Source: Planctomycetota bacterium (GTDB taxonomy: Bacteria > Planctomycetota > Planctomycetia > Gemmatales > Gemmataceae). From it: DNA of 33,564 nucleotides. Below, one piece after another: positions 7,781 to 16,583 of this stretch (within the stretch, counting starts at the first letter, position 1; every line of letters begins with the position of its first letter). The DNA lies in contig JAJPHU010000116.1 in assembly GCA_021325115.1 (NCBI GenBank), forward strand, positions 1 to 33,564. The letters are read 5' to 3'. The notes under the pieces were generated by a model. That model did no database searches and was not told where the DNA came from. It saw only the letters and a program-made list of their open reading frames with translations. The position numbers and the translations under genes were made by a program.

Positions 7781-8419
7781 TTACGGCGACAGCCGTTCGA
7801 GTCGCCAGCCGGTCGGCTGCATGCGCTGGTAGCGCAGACGATCATGCAAGCGATCGGGCCGGCCTTGCCAAAATTCGATGGTCAGCGGATAGACGCGGTA
7901 GCCGCCCCAGTGCGGCGGGCGCGGCACGTCGCCGTCAGGGAATTTCTGGGCCAATTCGCGCATGCGCTCCTCTAACACATCTCGGCTAGCGATGACTTCG
8001 CTTTGCGGCGAGGCCCAGGCGCCCAGGCGGCTGCCTAACGGACGGCTGCGGAAATAGGCGTCTGACTCCGCTTCCGCGACGCGCTCGACGGTACCTTCGA
8101 TGCGCACTTGCCGCTGCAATTGTGGCCAGAAAAACAAGAGCGCTGCCCGGGGATTAGCCGTCAGTTCGCGCCCTTTGCGGCTGTCGTAGTTGGTGAAGAA
8201 AGTGAACCCGGAAGCGTCAAACGCTTTAAGCAGCACCACACGTGCCGACGGTTGGCCGTCTGGCGTTGCCGTCGCCAGCGTCATGGCATTCGGCTCCGGC
8301 AGATGGGCTGCCAACGCTTGCTCCAACCATTTTTCGAACTGGCGCAGCGGATCGGCATCCATGTCCGCCTCGGACAGGCCACTCCAGGTGTATTCTTGGC
8401 GCATATCAGAGAGCTGCAT
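7781..8419 (-). CDS. pdxH: Pyridoxamine 5'-phosphate oxidase
   Basis: FMN enzyme that oxidises pyridoxine/pyridoxamine 5'-phosphate to PLP, the last step of vitamin B6 synthesis and salvage. The 212 aa protein has the family order: [14 protein letters not shown], then [20 protein letters not shown], the FMN-binding [19 protein letters not shown], the RIEGTVERV strand, [16 protein letters not shown], and the C-terminal substrate/FMN signature [14 protein letters not shown] with the R-x-H pair. Length is normal. The start at 8419 leaves 12 bp after the aconitase stop, so the two are very likely cotranscribed. A Met five codons inside (8404) is an alternative start; neither has a strong Shine-Dalgarno. 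Confidence 0.96.
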   Translation of the reverse strand: MQLSDMRQEYTWSGLSEADMDADPLRQFEKWLEQALAAHLPEPNAMTLATATPDGQPSARVVLLKAFDASGFTFFTNYDSRKGRELTANPRAALLFFWPQLQRQVRIEGTVERVAEAESDAYFRSRPLGSRLGAWASPQSEVIASRDVLEERMRELAQKFPDGDVPRPPHWGGYRVYPLTIEFWQGRPDRLHDRLRYQRMQPTGWRLERLSP

Positions 8420-8431
8420 TGTCGTTTTCGC

Positions 8432-11167
8432 TCATTTTTGCGCGAGTAGTTGCCGCAAGACGTATTGCAGGATGCCGCCATGCTGATAATAGCGCACCTC
8501 CTGGGGGGTATCAATACGGACGAGCGCCCGGAAGACGCGCTCACTGCCGTCAGGCCGGCGCGCCCTCACGGTGAGCGTGCGTCCACCGGCGAAACCGCTG
8601 TCCAGGAGACTTGGCAGACCGTCCAGATCGTAAATTTCCTCGCCGCTAAGACCGAGGCTGGTGACGCTTTCACCGCTTTGGAACTGCAAGGGTAGAATGC
8701 CCATGCCGACGAGGTTGGAGCGGTGGATGCGCTCGTAGCTTTCGGCAAGAACGGCGCGGACGCCCAAGAGCAGTGGTCCCTTGGCCGCCCAGTCGCGTGA
8801 GGAGCCGGAGCCGTATTCCTTGCCGGCCAGCACCAACAGCGGCACCTTTTCGTTATGATACTTCACCGCGGCATCGTAAATCGACATCAGCGCTCCATCG
8901 GGTAAATGGCGCGTGACACCGCCTTCTGTTCCAGGGGCCAGCAAGTTCTCGAGCCGAACGTTGGCGAAGGTGCCGCGCATCATGACTTCGTGATTGCCGC
9001 GCCGTGAGCCGTAGGAGTTAAAGTCCTTGACCTCGACACCGTGGCTGAGGAGATATTGTCCGGCCGGACTTTGCGGCTTGATCGAGCCAGCCGGCGAGAT
9101 GTGGTCGGTCGTGATGCTGTTGCCGAGCACGGCCAAGACGCGGGCGCCCTTGATGTCGCGCACCGGCTCCGGCTGCGGCTTCATGTTCTCGAAATAGGGC
9201 GGGTGTTTGACATAAGTGGACTTCGGGTCCCAAGCGAACAGATCGCCCTCCGGCGTCGGCAGGGCGCGCCAGTGTTCATCGCCCTGAAACACCTCACTAT
9301 ATTCTTTATGGAACATCGCCGAATGCACTGCCGAGCGAATCGTGTTCTCGACCTCCATGCGGCTGGGCCAAATGTCCCTGAGGAAAACTGGCTGGCCGTT
9401 GGCGTCGTGGCCAAGCGGCTCCTTGTGCCAATCGATGTCCACCCGGCCGGCCAAGGCATAGGCGACCACCAAAGGCGGCGAAGCGAGATAATTGGCCCGT
9501 ACTTCCGGATGAATGCGGCCCTCGAAATTACGATTGCCCGACAACACGGCGGCAACAACCAGGCTACCCTCGTCGATGCCGCGCGAGACTGGCGGCAGCA
9601 GCGGGCCACTATTGCCGATACAAGTAGTGCAACCATATCCTACCAAATGAAATCGCAATTGTTCCAAATAACGCATCAATCCGGCTTCGATGAGATAATC
9701 TGTCACTACTTTGGAGCCGGGCGCCAGACTGGTTTTGACCCACGGTTTGGTTTGCAAACCCTTCTCGACTGCCTTTTTGGCCAACAGGCCTGCGGCAAGC
9801 ATGACGGAGGGATTAGAAGTATTGGTGCAGCTGGTGATGGCGGCGATGACCACAGAACCATCGCGCAGCTCGTGTGTTTCGTTGCCGAGCGCGATCTTGA
9901 CCGGCGCGCGAGGGGTGCTAATTCCCTGGTTTGCCGCAGCACCAGGGGCATAACGGCCCCCGCTCACCTTGCTCAACAAGTTGGGCAGTTCTTTGGCGAA
10001 TGCTTCCTTGACTTGCCCTAACGCCACACGGTCTTGCGGGCGGCGCGGGCCGGCCAGGCTCGGCTCAACTGTACCCAGATCAAGCTCCAGTGTATCGGAG
10101 TACGTTGCTTCCGGCGTTTCGGGAGTGTGAAACAAGCCCTGTTCCTTGGTGTACGCCTCAACAAGTTGCACAAGTGTTTCGGGCCGACCGGTGAAGCGCA
10201 GATATTTCAGCGTCTCGGCATCCACGGGGAAGATGCCACAGGTGGCGCCGTACTCCGGGGCCATATTGGCGATGGTGGCGCGATCGGCCAGCGGCAGGCC
10301 AGCCAGGCCGGGACCGTAAAATTCGACGAACTTGCCGACCACGCCTTTTTTGCGCAGCATCTCGGTCACGGTCAGCACCAGATCGGTGGCGGTGGCGCCT
10401 TCGCGGAGTTGGCCGGTCAGCTTGAAGCCGATCACTTCGGGGATGAGCATAGACAGCGGTTGTCCGAGCATGGCGGCCTCGGCTTCGATGCCGCCGACCC
10501 CCCAGCCGAGTACACCCAGGCCGTTTATCATTGTGGTGTGCGAATCAGTGCCGACCAGCGTATCGGGATAGGCTCTGTTCGTCTCTTCGTTGACGAAGAC
10601 GACGCGGGCCAGATATTCGAGATTGACCTGATGCACGATGCCGGTGTCCGGCGGCACGACTTTGAAATTATGAAACGCCTTCTGGCCCCAGCGAAGAAAA
10701 GCATAGCGTTCGCGGTTGCGCTGAAACTCCAGTTCGGCATTGGTGCGAAACGCCAGCGCGTTACCGAAATCATCGACCTGGACCGAGTGATCGATGACCA
10801 GCTCAACCGGCAGCAGTGGATTGATGCGCCTGGGATCGCCGCCCATTTTTTTCATGGCGTCGCGCATGGCAGCCAAATCAACGATGGCTGGCACGCCGGT
10901 GAAATCTTGCAGCAGCACGCGCGCCGGCATGAAAGCGATTTCCTTGCTCGGCTGCGCCTGGGCGTCCCAATTGGCCAGCGCTTCGATGTCTTCGGGACGA
11001 ACCGTCAAACCATCCTGACAGCGAAGCAAGTTTTCCAGCAGGATTTTCAGCGCGAACGGCAGCCGAGCCACACGCGGATGCGTGCGAGCCACGGCATCGA
11101 GTCGAAAAATGGTATAATTGCGATCGCCGACACGAAGCGATGCTTGACTGCCGAACTGCTGGTCCAT
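8432..11167 (-). CDS. acnA: Aconitate hydratase (AcnA/IRP1 type)
   Basis: TCA-cycle enzyme interconverting citrate and isocitrate through a [4Fe-4S] cluster. The 911 aa protein matches the AcnA/IRP1 layout: N-terminal domain with [18 protein letters not shown] and [27 protein letters not shown], and cluster ligands C447 ([12 protein letters not shown]), C513 and C516 ([14 protein letters not shown]). The swivelling domain 4 follows, with the [17 protein letters not shown] and [16 protein letters not shown] substrate loops. Length is normal and no key residue is missing. AAGGAAAGG precedes the ATG by about 9 nt. It leads a two-gene unit with pdxH. AcnA-type proteins can bind RNA when apo, but nothing here tests that. 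Confidence 0.97.
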   Translation of the reverse strand: MDQQFGSQASLRVGDRNYTIFRLDAVARTHPRVARLPFALKILLENLLRCQDGLTVRPEDIEALANWDAQAQPSKEIAFMPARVLLQDFTGVPAIVDLAAMRDAMKKMGGDPRRINPLLPVELVIDHSVQVDDFGNALAFRTNAELEFQRNRERYAFLRWGQKAFHNFKVVPPDTGIVHQVNLEYLARVVFVNEETNRAYPDTLVGTDSHTTMINGLGVLGWGVGGIEAEAAMLGQPLSMLIPEVIGFKLTGQLREGATATDLVLTVTEMLRKKGVVGKFVEFYGPGLAGLPLADRATIANMAPEYGATCGIFPVDAETLKYLRFTGRPETLVQLVEAYTKEQGLFHTPETPEATYSDTLELDLGTVEPSLAGPRRPQDRVALGQVKEAFAKELPNLLSKVSGGRYAPGAAANQGISTPRAPVKIALGNETHELRDGSVVIAAITSCTNTSNPSVMLAAGLLAKKAVEKGLQTKPWVKTSLAPGSKVVTDYLIEAGLMRYLEQLRFHLVGYGCTTCIGNSGPLLPPVSRGIDEGSLVVAAVLSGNRNFEGRIHPEVRANYLASPPLVVAYALAGRVDIDWHKEPLGHDANGQPVFLRDIWPSRMEVENTIRSAVHSAMFHKEYSEVFQGDEHWRALPTPEGDLFAWDPKSTYVKHPPYFENMKPQPEPVRDIKGARVLAVLGNSITTDHISPAGSIKPQSPAGQYLLSHGVEVKDFNSYGSRRGNHEVMMRGTFANVRLENLLAPGTEGGVTRHLPDGALMSIYDAAVKYHNEKVPLLVLAGKEYGSGSSRDWAAKGPLLLGVRAVLAESYERIHRSNLVGMGILPLQFQSGESVTSLGLSGEEIYDLDGLPSLLDSGFAGGRTLTVRARRPDGSERVFRALVRIDTPQEVRYYQHGGILQYVLRQLLAQK

Positions 11168-11287
11168 GATGACCGCCTTTCCTTGTGGTACAATCAGAAA
11201 AATGCGCTCTTCTAGAGTATTGTCGGCGTGAGAGGCGGATATGGCAATGCGTCCCTCTTTGTTCCCACACTCTGCTATAGAAAAGTA

Positions 11288-11319
11288 GGCGGACGGCCGA
11301 CGTAAACCGGCCGTCCGCC
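11288..11319 (-). terminator. Rho-independent terminator-like hairpin after the PQQ-propeller gene
   Basis: A perfect 12 bp stem, GGCGGACGGCCG (11288-11299) with CGGCCGTCCGCC (11308-11319), has an 8 nt loop. On the minus strand it lies 16 nt after the stop of the PQQ gene and is followed by TACTTTTCT, a short T-rich tail. Confidence 0.7.
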
Positions 11320-11335
11320 GAGAAATGCCAGCAGA

Positions 11336-12988
11336 TCATCGTTTGGCCGCCGCAGGAAGGATGACGACGGTGTCGCCGATGATCTCGTAGGTGCATTGAA
11401 TGACGGCAAGCATATCTTTGAGCACATCGCCTAGCTTTTTGTCCTTGACCGACGGCATTTTCACGCCTGCCTGGGCCGGTGAATCGCGGTTGGCCTCGCG
11501 GAAGGCCGTTTCCTCGATGCGAAAACGCAAGGGTGGAAAGCGCTTGGCCAAACGATCCAGCATCTCCACCAGCGGGATTTCGGGTATGCCGACGTCATCG
11601 GTGATACGCTCTTCCAGGCGCAGACGGACAGGGTTCTCCGCTTCTTCTTCGCTCCGACGATGGCGGATCGGTTGAGGATATTCTCGATCGTGTAAGCAGA
11701 CAATAAGGCCGTTGTTCGCTGCGAGATAAATGCGATCTGTAATATCGTTACTGATGGGGAAAACGAAATCGCGGCTGTCGAAGCCACTGAGTGTGATGCC
11801 GCGGCGGCGATCGAGGACGAGAAGTCGGCCGCTGGCATCGAGGGCGTAGACATACTTGGGATTGGCAGCCAGGAAATAATCCGCAGCAGGATTGAACTCG
11901 GCCCATCCACCGCGCGCCGGGAGGCGCCATTGGGGCTGCCCTGTAGTGCGATCCAGCCGCATCATGCCCTGTCGGGCCGAGACAAGGTAAATGTCCTCCT
12001 CGGTAACGACAGGTCGGCGCGTGATCGGTACGCCGATGGTAGTGCGCCAGAGCAGTCGTCCGCCGGCTGTCTCCAGAGCGTACAGGTTGGCGTCCTCCGA
12101 GCCGATGTAGGCCACGCCGTCGAAATAACCGGCCGGCGTTCGGATGGACGATTCGGTAGAAAAGCGGTAGCTGAGAGTGGTCGCCGCGTTGGCCAGCAGC
12201 AGCTTGCTCAGGCCCAGCACCATGCCGTTCGCCGTGGGAACCACCAGACGGTCGCGTGTCAGCACCAGGGGCAGTTCCAACCGCAAGCTGGTGACTTCAG
12301 ACCAGAGGCGCGTGGGCTGAGGTCCGACAGGCTCGCCAATCGTGCTGGCTTCGCGCGCAGAGCGCGTCAACGGGCTGAGAGCTGTGGTGCTGCTGCGGGC
12401 CTCGGCACGGAGCGAAGCGATGGGTTTGATCCCCTCCATGCCGGCCGGTACGGTAGGGGCCAGCAAATCCGGACGAGGCAGCAAATAAGCGGTGATCCGC
12501 CCTGTCGCTGCAGCAATGTAAATCATATTTTCATCGGCCACAGGCGGCGCCGATACGCCCTCCGGCAGACGAAACGACCAGTTCACCGTTCCGTTCAAGC
12601 GATCCAGAGCAAACAGATAGACATTGTTGACAACGTAAACTTCCCGGCTATTGAAAGCCAAGGCGTGCTCGACAACGTAAGGCCGGCCGACACGCTGCCG
12701 CCACAGTGTTGCCCCGGTTTCGGCGTCAATCAGCGTTACCAGTCCGCTACGCGTCTGTACAAAGAGATTACGGCCGCGCAGTTGCACGGTGGCCAAACCG
12801 TCCTGTCGGCCGTCCATCGGCACGTAGATGCGATAGCTCATTTGCAAGTTGAGCCGATCGAGCAGTTCACGCGGCGGTGGCACCGGCTGGGTGTACCACC
12901 GGGCGCGCGCTGGTTGCGCGTGCAACGATGCCGTCCAGCCGACTGCCACAAGTAGTGTTGCCAGCAGTGTAGGTGCCCATCGGTTCAT
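11336..12988 (-). CDS. Secreted PQQ-type beta-propeller protein with STN-like C-terminus
   Basis: A 550 aa exported protein. It begins MNRWAPTLLATLLVAVGWTA and is probably cleaved after SLHAQ. Residues about 40-440 carry PQQ/BamB-like propeller blades: TLIDAETGATLWRQRVG, LFALDRLNGTVNWSFRLP, NLYALETAGGRLLWRTTIG, MRLDRTTGQPQWRLP and VYALDASGRLLVLDR. The last 90 residues form a small alpha/beta unit (PLVEMLDRLAKRFPPLRFRI, then LGDVLKDMLAVIQCTYEI and GDTVVILP) that resembles secretin/TonB short N-terminal domains. I therefore read it as periplasmic, possibly an assembly or scaffold factor; no enzyme residues are evident and a quinoprotein dehydrogenase is unlikely. ATG 12988 has GAGGAG 8 nt upstream; a longer frame to 13072 overlaps a repeat. 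Followed by a terminator hairpin at 11288. Confidence 0.82.
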   Translation of the reverse strand: MNRWAPTLLATLLVAVGWTASLHAQPARARWYTQPVPPPRELLDRLNLQMSYRIYVPMDGRQDGLATVQLRGRNLFVQTRSGLVTLIDAETGATLWRQRVGRPYVVEHALAFNSREVYVVNNVYLFALDRLNGTVNWSFRLPEGVSAPPVADENMIYIAAATGRITAYLLPRPDLLAPTVPAGMEGIKPIASLRAEARSSTTALSPLTRSAREASTIGEPVGPQPTRLWSEVTSLRLELPLVLTRDRLVVPTANGMVLGLSKLLLANAATTLSYRFSTESSIRTPAGYFDGVAYIGSEDANLYALETAGGRLLWRTTIGVPITRRPVVTEEDIYLVSARQGMMRLDRTTGQPQWRLPARGGWAEFNPAADYFLAANPKYVYALDASGRLLVLDRRRGITLSGFDSRDFVFPISNDITDRIYLAANNGLIVCLHDREYPQPIRHRRSEEEAENPVRLRLEERITDDVGIPEIPLVEMLDRLAKRFPPLRFRIEETAFREANRDSPAQAGVKMPSVKDKKLGDVLKDMLAVIQCTYEIIGDTVVILPAAAKR

Positions 12989-13067
12989 GTTCGCATCTCC
13001 TCGGCGCACGGCGGCTCTCGTGTACTTTACCACACCTCCGCCGACCAGGATGCCAAGGTAATAAGGC

Positions 13068-13131
13068 GACAAGGCGACAAGGCGAAAAAGGATAGCCGAA
13101 GAATCGTTATTTTTCGCTCTGTCGCCTTGTC
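13068..13131. repeat. Inverted repeat after tadA (GGCGACAAGGCGA type)
   Basis: GACAAGGCGACAAGGCGAAA (from 13068) pairs with TTTCGCTCTGTCGCCTTGTC (ending 13131) with two mismatches. The right arm overlaps the tadA stop codon (13130-13132). Read on the minus strand it is a stem ending in a T-rich region, so it can serve as the tadA terminator; the internal GGCGACAA tandem suggests a dispersed repeat. Confidence 0.6.
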
Positions 13132-13639
13132 ACTTTTTGCCGGCACGACGTTTGGCGGCGAAGAAATCGCTCAGAAGAGCGGCACAGCGGTCGGCCAAGA
13201 CGCCGCCGATCACCTGTGCCCGATGATTTAAACGCGAATCATTGGTGATCTGGTAGAGTGTATGGCAAGCGCCCGCCTTGGGATCCGTACAGCCGTAGAC
13301 GACCAACGGCAGCCGTGCTTGAACGATGGCGCCGGCGCACATGGGACACGGCTCCAGGGTGACGTAAAGAGCGCAATCTTCCAGTCGCCAGGAGTGCAGA
13401 GCGTTGGCCGCCTGCGTGATGGCGATCATTTCGGCATGGGCTGTCGGATCGTTCAGTTGTTCGCGTTGGTTGTGCGCCTGGGCGATGACGCCGTGCGGGT
13501 AAGAGACAATGACGGCGCCGATGGGCACTTCATCTTCGTCGCTGGCTCGTCCAGCCTCGGCCAGCGCCATTTCCATGTGATGGATGTGGAAAGGATGACG
13601 GGGATCTGTCAACGTCAATTCCAATGGCGAAAAATTCAC
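13130..13639 (-). CDS. tadA: tRNA-specific adenosine deaminase
   Basis: Zn-dependent deaminase converting A34 to inosine in tRNA-Arg(ACG). The 169 aa protein carries the cytidine-deaminase-fold core: zinc ligand H68 and proton shuttle E70 in PTAHAEM, then ligands C98 and C101 in [12 protein letters not shown]. The TadA-specific tail ([13 protein letters not shown], then [12 protein letters not shown] and SDFFAAKR) is present. The start at 13639 is GTG, with GAGAG about 8 nt upstream; the internal ATG at 13576 (MEMALAEAG) would cut the protein slightly shorter than usual. It is divergent from the aminotransferase gene. TadA is favoured over guanine deaminase by the tail and length. Confidence 0.9.
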   Translation of the reverse strand: MNFSPLELTLTDPRHPFHIHHMEMALAEAGRASDEDEVPIGAVIVSYPHGVIAQAHNQREQLNDPTAHAEMIAITQAANALHSWRLEDCALYVTLEPCPMCAGAIVQARLPLVVYGCTDPKAGACHTLYQITNDSRLNHRAQVIGGVLADRCAALLSDFFAAKRRAGKK

Positions 13640-13755
13640 AATATTTCTCTCTATTGTGGCAAAAAACAGTGGAACACGGCCCCTTACGAACTATACCATG
13701 ATAAGACGATAACTTAAACTAAAGCACGTTCATTCAGAGGAAAAGGCCCCGGGAT

Positions 13756-14907
13756 ATGACAGCGGACAACGGCTTGCCGGTAATTCTGGGCGGTGAAGCA
13801 GTGCGGCCACAGGGTCCGCCCGCCTGGCCAATCGCTGATGAATCCATCCTCGCCGCGATGCAGTCGGCGTATAGCGACGGTTCGTGGGGTCGCTATCACG
13901 GCGGACAGGTCGCGCGGCTGGAGCAACGTTTGGCCGCCATGCACCAGGTCGAGCATGTCCTCACCTGCGGTAGCGGCACGTTCGCAGTCGAATTGGCGCT
14001 GCGAGCATTGAAAATCGGGCCGGGCGATGAAGTAATCATGGCCGCTTACGACTATGAAGGCAATTTCCTCAACATTCACGCCGTCGGCGCTCGTCCCGTC
14101 CTTATTGATATCGATGCCGATAATTGGAACCTTGCTCCGGAAAATTTGGCTGCGGCGTTCGGGCCGGCAACGCGCGCCCTCCTCGTCTCGCATTTGCACG
14201 GCGGGTTGGTGCCCATGCGTGAGGTCATGGCGCTGGCTGAGCAGCATGGGATCGCGGTGATCGAAGATGCTGCCCAGGTGCCGGGGGCGCGCGTGCAAGG
14301 GCGTATGGCCGGGACATGGGGAGATGTAGGCATCCTCAGTTTCGGCGGCTCGAAATTGCTGACTGCCGGCCGCGGCGGCGCACTTTTGACACGCCAGACC
14401 GAGGTAGCCCAGCGCGCTCGTCTATGGCTCCGGCGCGGCAATCTTCTTTGTCCTCTCTCGGAGCTTCAGGCCGCTGTGCTGCTGCCGCAACTCGATCGCC
14501 TTGCCGAGCGCAATGCTCGCCGCCTCCGCGCCGCCCGGCTTCTCGACGAAGCGCTGTGCCATGTGCCGGGATTGCAGTCGTTTCGCAATCGCGCCCTGGA
14601 GGACAGTCTACCGGCTTACTACAAGCTCGGTTTTCAGTTTGAAGCGGCGTCTTTCGGTTTGGAGCGTAAGCGATTGGTGGCGGCCTTACAAGCGGAAGGC
14701 ATCGCTGTGGACGAAGGTTTCCGCGCTCTGCATGTGGGACGCTCGCCAAGACGGTGGCGCAGTCCCGGCCCGCTGCCGCAGGCGGAACGCGCTCATGCGG
14801 GGACCATCGTACTACATCATCCCATCCTGCTCGGCAGGGACGATGAATTGATGCAGGTGGCACGGGCTGTGGAAAAGATTCACAGGCATGCGGCGCAACT
14901 GCGTTGA
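13756..14907 (+). CDS. DegT/DnrJ/EryC1-type PLP aminotransferase
   Basis: A 383 aa fold-type I PLP enzyme of the sugar aminotransferase family. The Schiff-base Lys is K200 in LSFGGSKLLTAGRGG, and D171 in VIEDAAQVPG would pair with the PLP ring nitrogen; the upstream LTCGSGTFAVELALRAL binds phosphate, and DEVIMAAYDYEGNFLNIHAV follows. Length is normal. Members make amino sugars from keto-sugars, but some act on amino-cyclitols or serve other roles; no sugar gene is beside it, so the substrate is unknown. It has a purine-rich Shine-Dalgarno region (GAGGAAAAGG) upstream. The gene is on the same strand as the Rieske ferredoxin, 54 bp away. Confidence 0.88.
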   Translation: MTADNGLPVILGGEAVRPQGPPAWPIADESILAAMQSAYSDGSWGRYHGGQVARLEQRLAAMHQVEHVLTCGSGTFAVELALRALKIGPGDEVIMAAYDYEGNFLNIHAVGARPVLIDIDADNWNLAPENLAAAFGPATRALLVSHLHGGLVPMREVMALAEQHGIAVIEDAAQVPGARVQGRMAGTWGDVGILSFGGSKLLTAGRGGALLTRQTEVAQRARLWLRRGNLLCPLSELQAAVLLPQLDRLAERNARRLRAARLLDEALCHVPGLQSFRNRALEDSLPAYYKLGFQFEAASFGLERKRLVAALQAEGIAVDEGFRALHVGRSPRRWRSPGPLPQAERAHAGTIVLHHPILLGRDDELMQVARAVEKIHRHAAQLR

Positions 14908-14929
14908 GCTTTTTTCTGATACAATAGGA

Positions 14930-14935
14930 GACAGG
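14930..14935 (+). promoter_or_regulatory. Possible -10 box for the Rieske gene
   Basis: TACAAT sits 26 nt before ATG 14962, with AGGAG at 14948-14952 as ribosome-binding site. A TTGAGC hexamer lies upstream, but its 20 nt spacing is too long for a standard promoter, so only the -10 is suggested. Confidence 0.3.
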
Positions 14936-14961
14936 TTTTTCCGTTTCAGGAGAAAACGGCC

Positions 14962-15270
14962 ATGGCGTTTGTGAAAGCAGTGATGACTTCCGAGGTGCCT
15001 CCGGGCAAGGGCAAGCAAGTCAAGGTCGGCGGCAAGACGCTGGCTGTCTTTAATGTGAATGGCACTTTCTACGCCATCGATGATACCTGCTCTCATCGCG
15101 GCGCCTCTTTAGCGGAGGGCGAACTGGAAGGGCACCAGGTCATTTGTCCGTGGCACGCTGCAGCTTTCGATGTGACGAGCGGTGCTCATCTGTCGCCGCC
15201 GGCCCGCCGCGACGTCGCTTGCTACAAGGTGCAAGTTGTCGGCGACGAAGTGCAAGTCGATATCGGCTGA
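14962..15270 (+). CDS. Rieske-type [2Fe-2S] ferredoxin
   Basis: A 102 aa small electron carrier of the nitrite-reductase-small-subunit/dioxygenase-ferredoxin type. The cluster ligands are C43 and H45 (DDTCSHRGASL) and C62 and H65 (VICPWHAAAFD), with the short ferredoxin-type spacing, and the tail (YKVQVVGDEVQVDI) is typical. No signal peptide, so it is cytosolic. AGGAG is 9 nt upstream of the ATG. No oxygenase or reductase partner lies beside it, so its redox partner is unknown. Confidence 0.92.
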   Translation: MAFVKAVMTSEVPPGKGKQVKVGGKTLAVFNVNGTFYAIDDTCSHRGASLAEGELEGHQVICPWHAAAFDVTSGAHLSPPARRDVACYKVQVVGDEVQVDIG

Positions 15271-15282
15271 GCGCCTTGTTAG

Positions 15283-15338
15283 GAAACCAGGTTCGGGATA
15301 TTTCTCGATTGGTTTTTCTGCTTTTTCTCTCTGGTTTC
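15283..15338. repeat. Inverted repeat in a convergent spacer (GAAACCAG)
   Basis: GAAACCAG (15283-15290) is complementary to CTGGTTTC (15331-15338) across a T-rich interior. It lies between the Rieske stop and the ketosynthase stop; it may terminate transcription in both directions. Confidence 0.4.
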
Positions 15339-15365
15339 TATGATTCTGCGCTTGGCTCTTCTGGA

Positions 15366-16583
15366 TCAAACGGCTTTGAGTACCAGACAGGTATTGCTGC
15401 CGCCGAAACCGAACGAGTTGGAGACAGCGACGCGGACATTTGCTGGCTGCGCTTCGTTGGCGACATGACAAAGATTACATTCGGGATCGGGTTCGTGTAA
15501 ATTGATGGTTGGCGGCAGAGCGCCGCGCTCCATTGCTGTCAGGCAGGCCAGTGCTTCAACGGCAGCAGCAGCGGTGAGTAGATGGCCCGTCATACTCTTG
15601 GTCGAGCTGACGGGGACGCGGTGAACGTGGCTGCCGAAAACGGCCGTCAGCACACGCGCCTCGGCGATGTCGCCGACGGGTGTACTGGTGGCGTGGGCAT
15701 TGACGTAATCGACATCCTCCGGATTACAACCGGCGTCGCGGAGGGCTTCGCGGACGGCGGCAAGGGCTGGCTCCGGATTGGGGCTGGGAATGACCATGTT
15801 GAAGGCATCGCTCCGCGCTCCGTAGCCGGCCACTTCAGCATAGACATGGGCGCTGCGGCGACGGGCCAGGCCAGCAGGTTCGAGCACAAAAACGGCGCCG
15901 CCATCGCCCATGACAAAACCATCACGCTGACGGTCGAACGGTCGAGAGGCCGCTTGCGGCTCATCGTTGCGGCGCGACAGAGCGCGCAAATTGCCAAAGC
16001 CAGCCAGGGCCATCGGCGTTACAGCCATGTCGCAAGCACCGGCCAGGCACACGTCTACCCAGCCCAATTGCAACCAATGCCGTGCCTGCGACAGGGCGAC
16101 GTTGCCGCTGGCGCAGGCGGCCGACACACTTACGGCCGGCCCGCTCAGGTCCAAGGCGCGGCAAGTCCGCGCAATCATCGATTCGCAGTCCCGCTCCGGC
16201 TGATAGACGCGGCGGCCGCCGGCCAAGGCGTCGGCCTCCCAGAATTCCAACCACTCCGCCCCGATGCCGAGCACCATGCCGATACGGACCTCGCTCCGCC
16301 GTTCCCACCAGCCCGCATCGCGCAGCGCCGCCGTGCAGCACCAGCGCATCAGTTGCTCCAGGCGATGCAGCCGGCTGAACTCTACGGGATCGGTTCCGCA
16401 CGGGCACGGTACTTCGCGCAGTTGGCCGGCAATCTGGCAGGGATGTTCGGAGACATCGAAGCCCTGGACGCGCTCGATGCCAGATCGACCAGCCAGCAGA
16501 TGGTCGGCGAAGGCCGCGTAGGTGTGGCCCAGCGGCGTGGCCGTGCCTACACCCGTTATCCAAACTGCGTTGCCAGGGTTCAC
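15366..16583 (-). CDS. Beta-ketoacyl-ACP synthase (FabF/KAS II-like)
   Basis: Condensing enzyme that joins an acyl group to malonyl-ACP. The 405 aa protein has the full thiolase-fold KAS II layout with the Cys-His-His triad: C157 (SVSAACASGN), H297 (VNAHATSTPVGD) and H334 (STKSMTGHLLTAAAA), plus the gating GFGGSNTC loop at the C-terminus. It begins GVWITGVGTATPLG-like (MNPGNAVWITGVG) from GTG 16583. Stop of the upstream gene and this start overlap as GTGA, so translation is coupled. Its partner is a short ketosynthase-like protein without the Cys, which suggests a KS/chain-length-factor arrangement instead of the housekeeping FabF; that last point is inference. No ACP is seen in the window. 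Confidence 0.88.
   Translation of the reverse strand: MNPGNAVWITGVGTATPLGHTYAAFADHLLAGRSGIERVQGFDVSEHPCQIAGQLREVPCPCGTDPVEFSRLHRLEQLMRWCCTAALRDAGWWERRSEVRIGMVLGIGAEWLEFWEADALAGGRRVYQPERDCESMIARTCRALDLSGPAVSVSAACASGNVALSQARHWLQLGWVDVCLAGACDMAVTPMALAGFGNLRALSRRNDEPQAASRPFDRQRDGFVMGDGGAVFVLEPAGLARRRSAHVYAEVAGYGARSDAFNMVIPSPNPEPALAAVREALRDAGCNPEDVDYVNAHATSTPVGDIAEARVLTAVFGSHVHRVPVSSTKSMTGHLLTAAAAVEALACLTAMERGALPPTINLHEPDPECNLCHVANEAQPANVRVAVSNSFGFGGSNTCLVLKAV

Noticed and set aside
14664..14680. GCGTAAGCGAT in the aminotransferase gene as another copy of the GTAAGCGAC palindrome
   Set aside because: It has no complementary arm and encodes normal family sequence.
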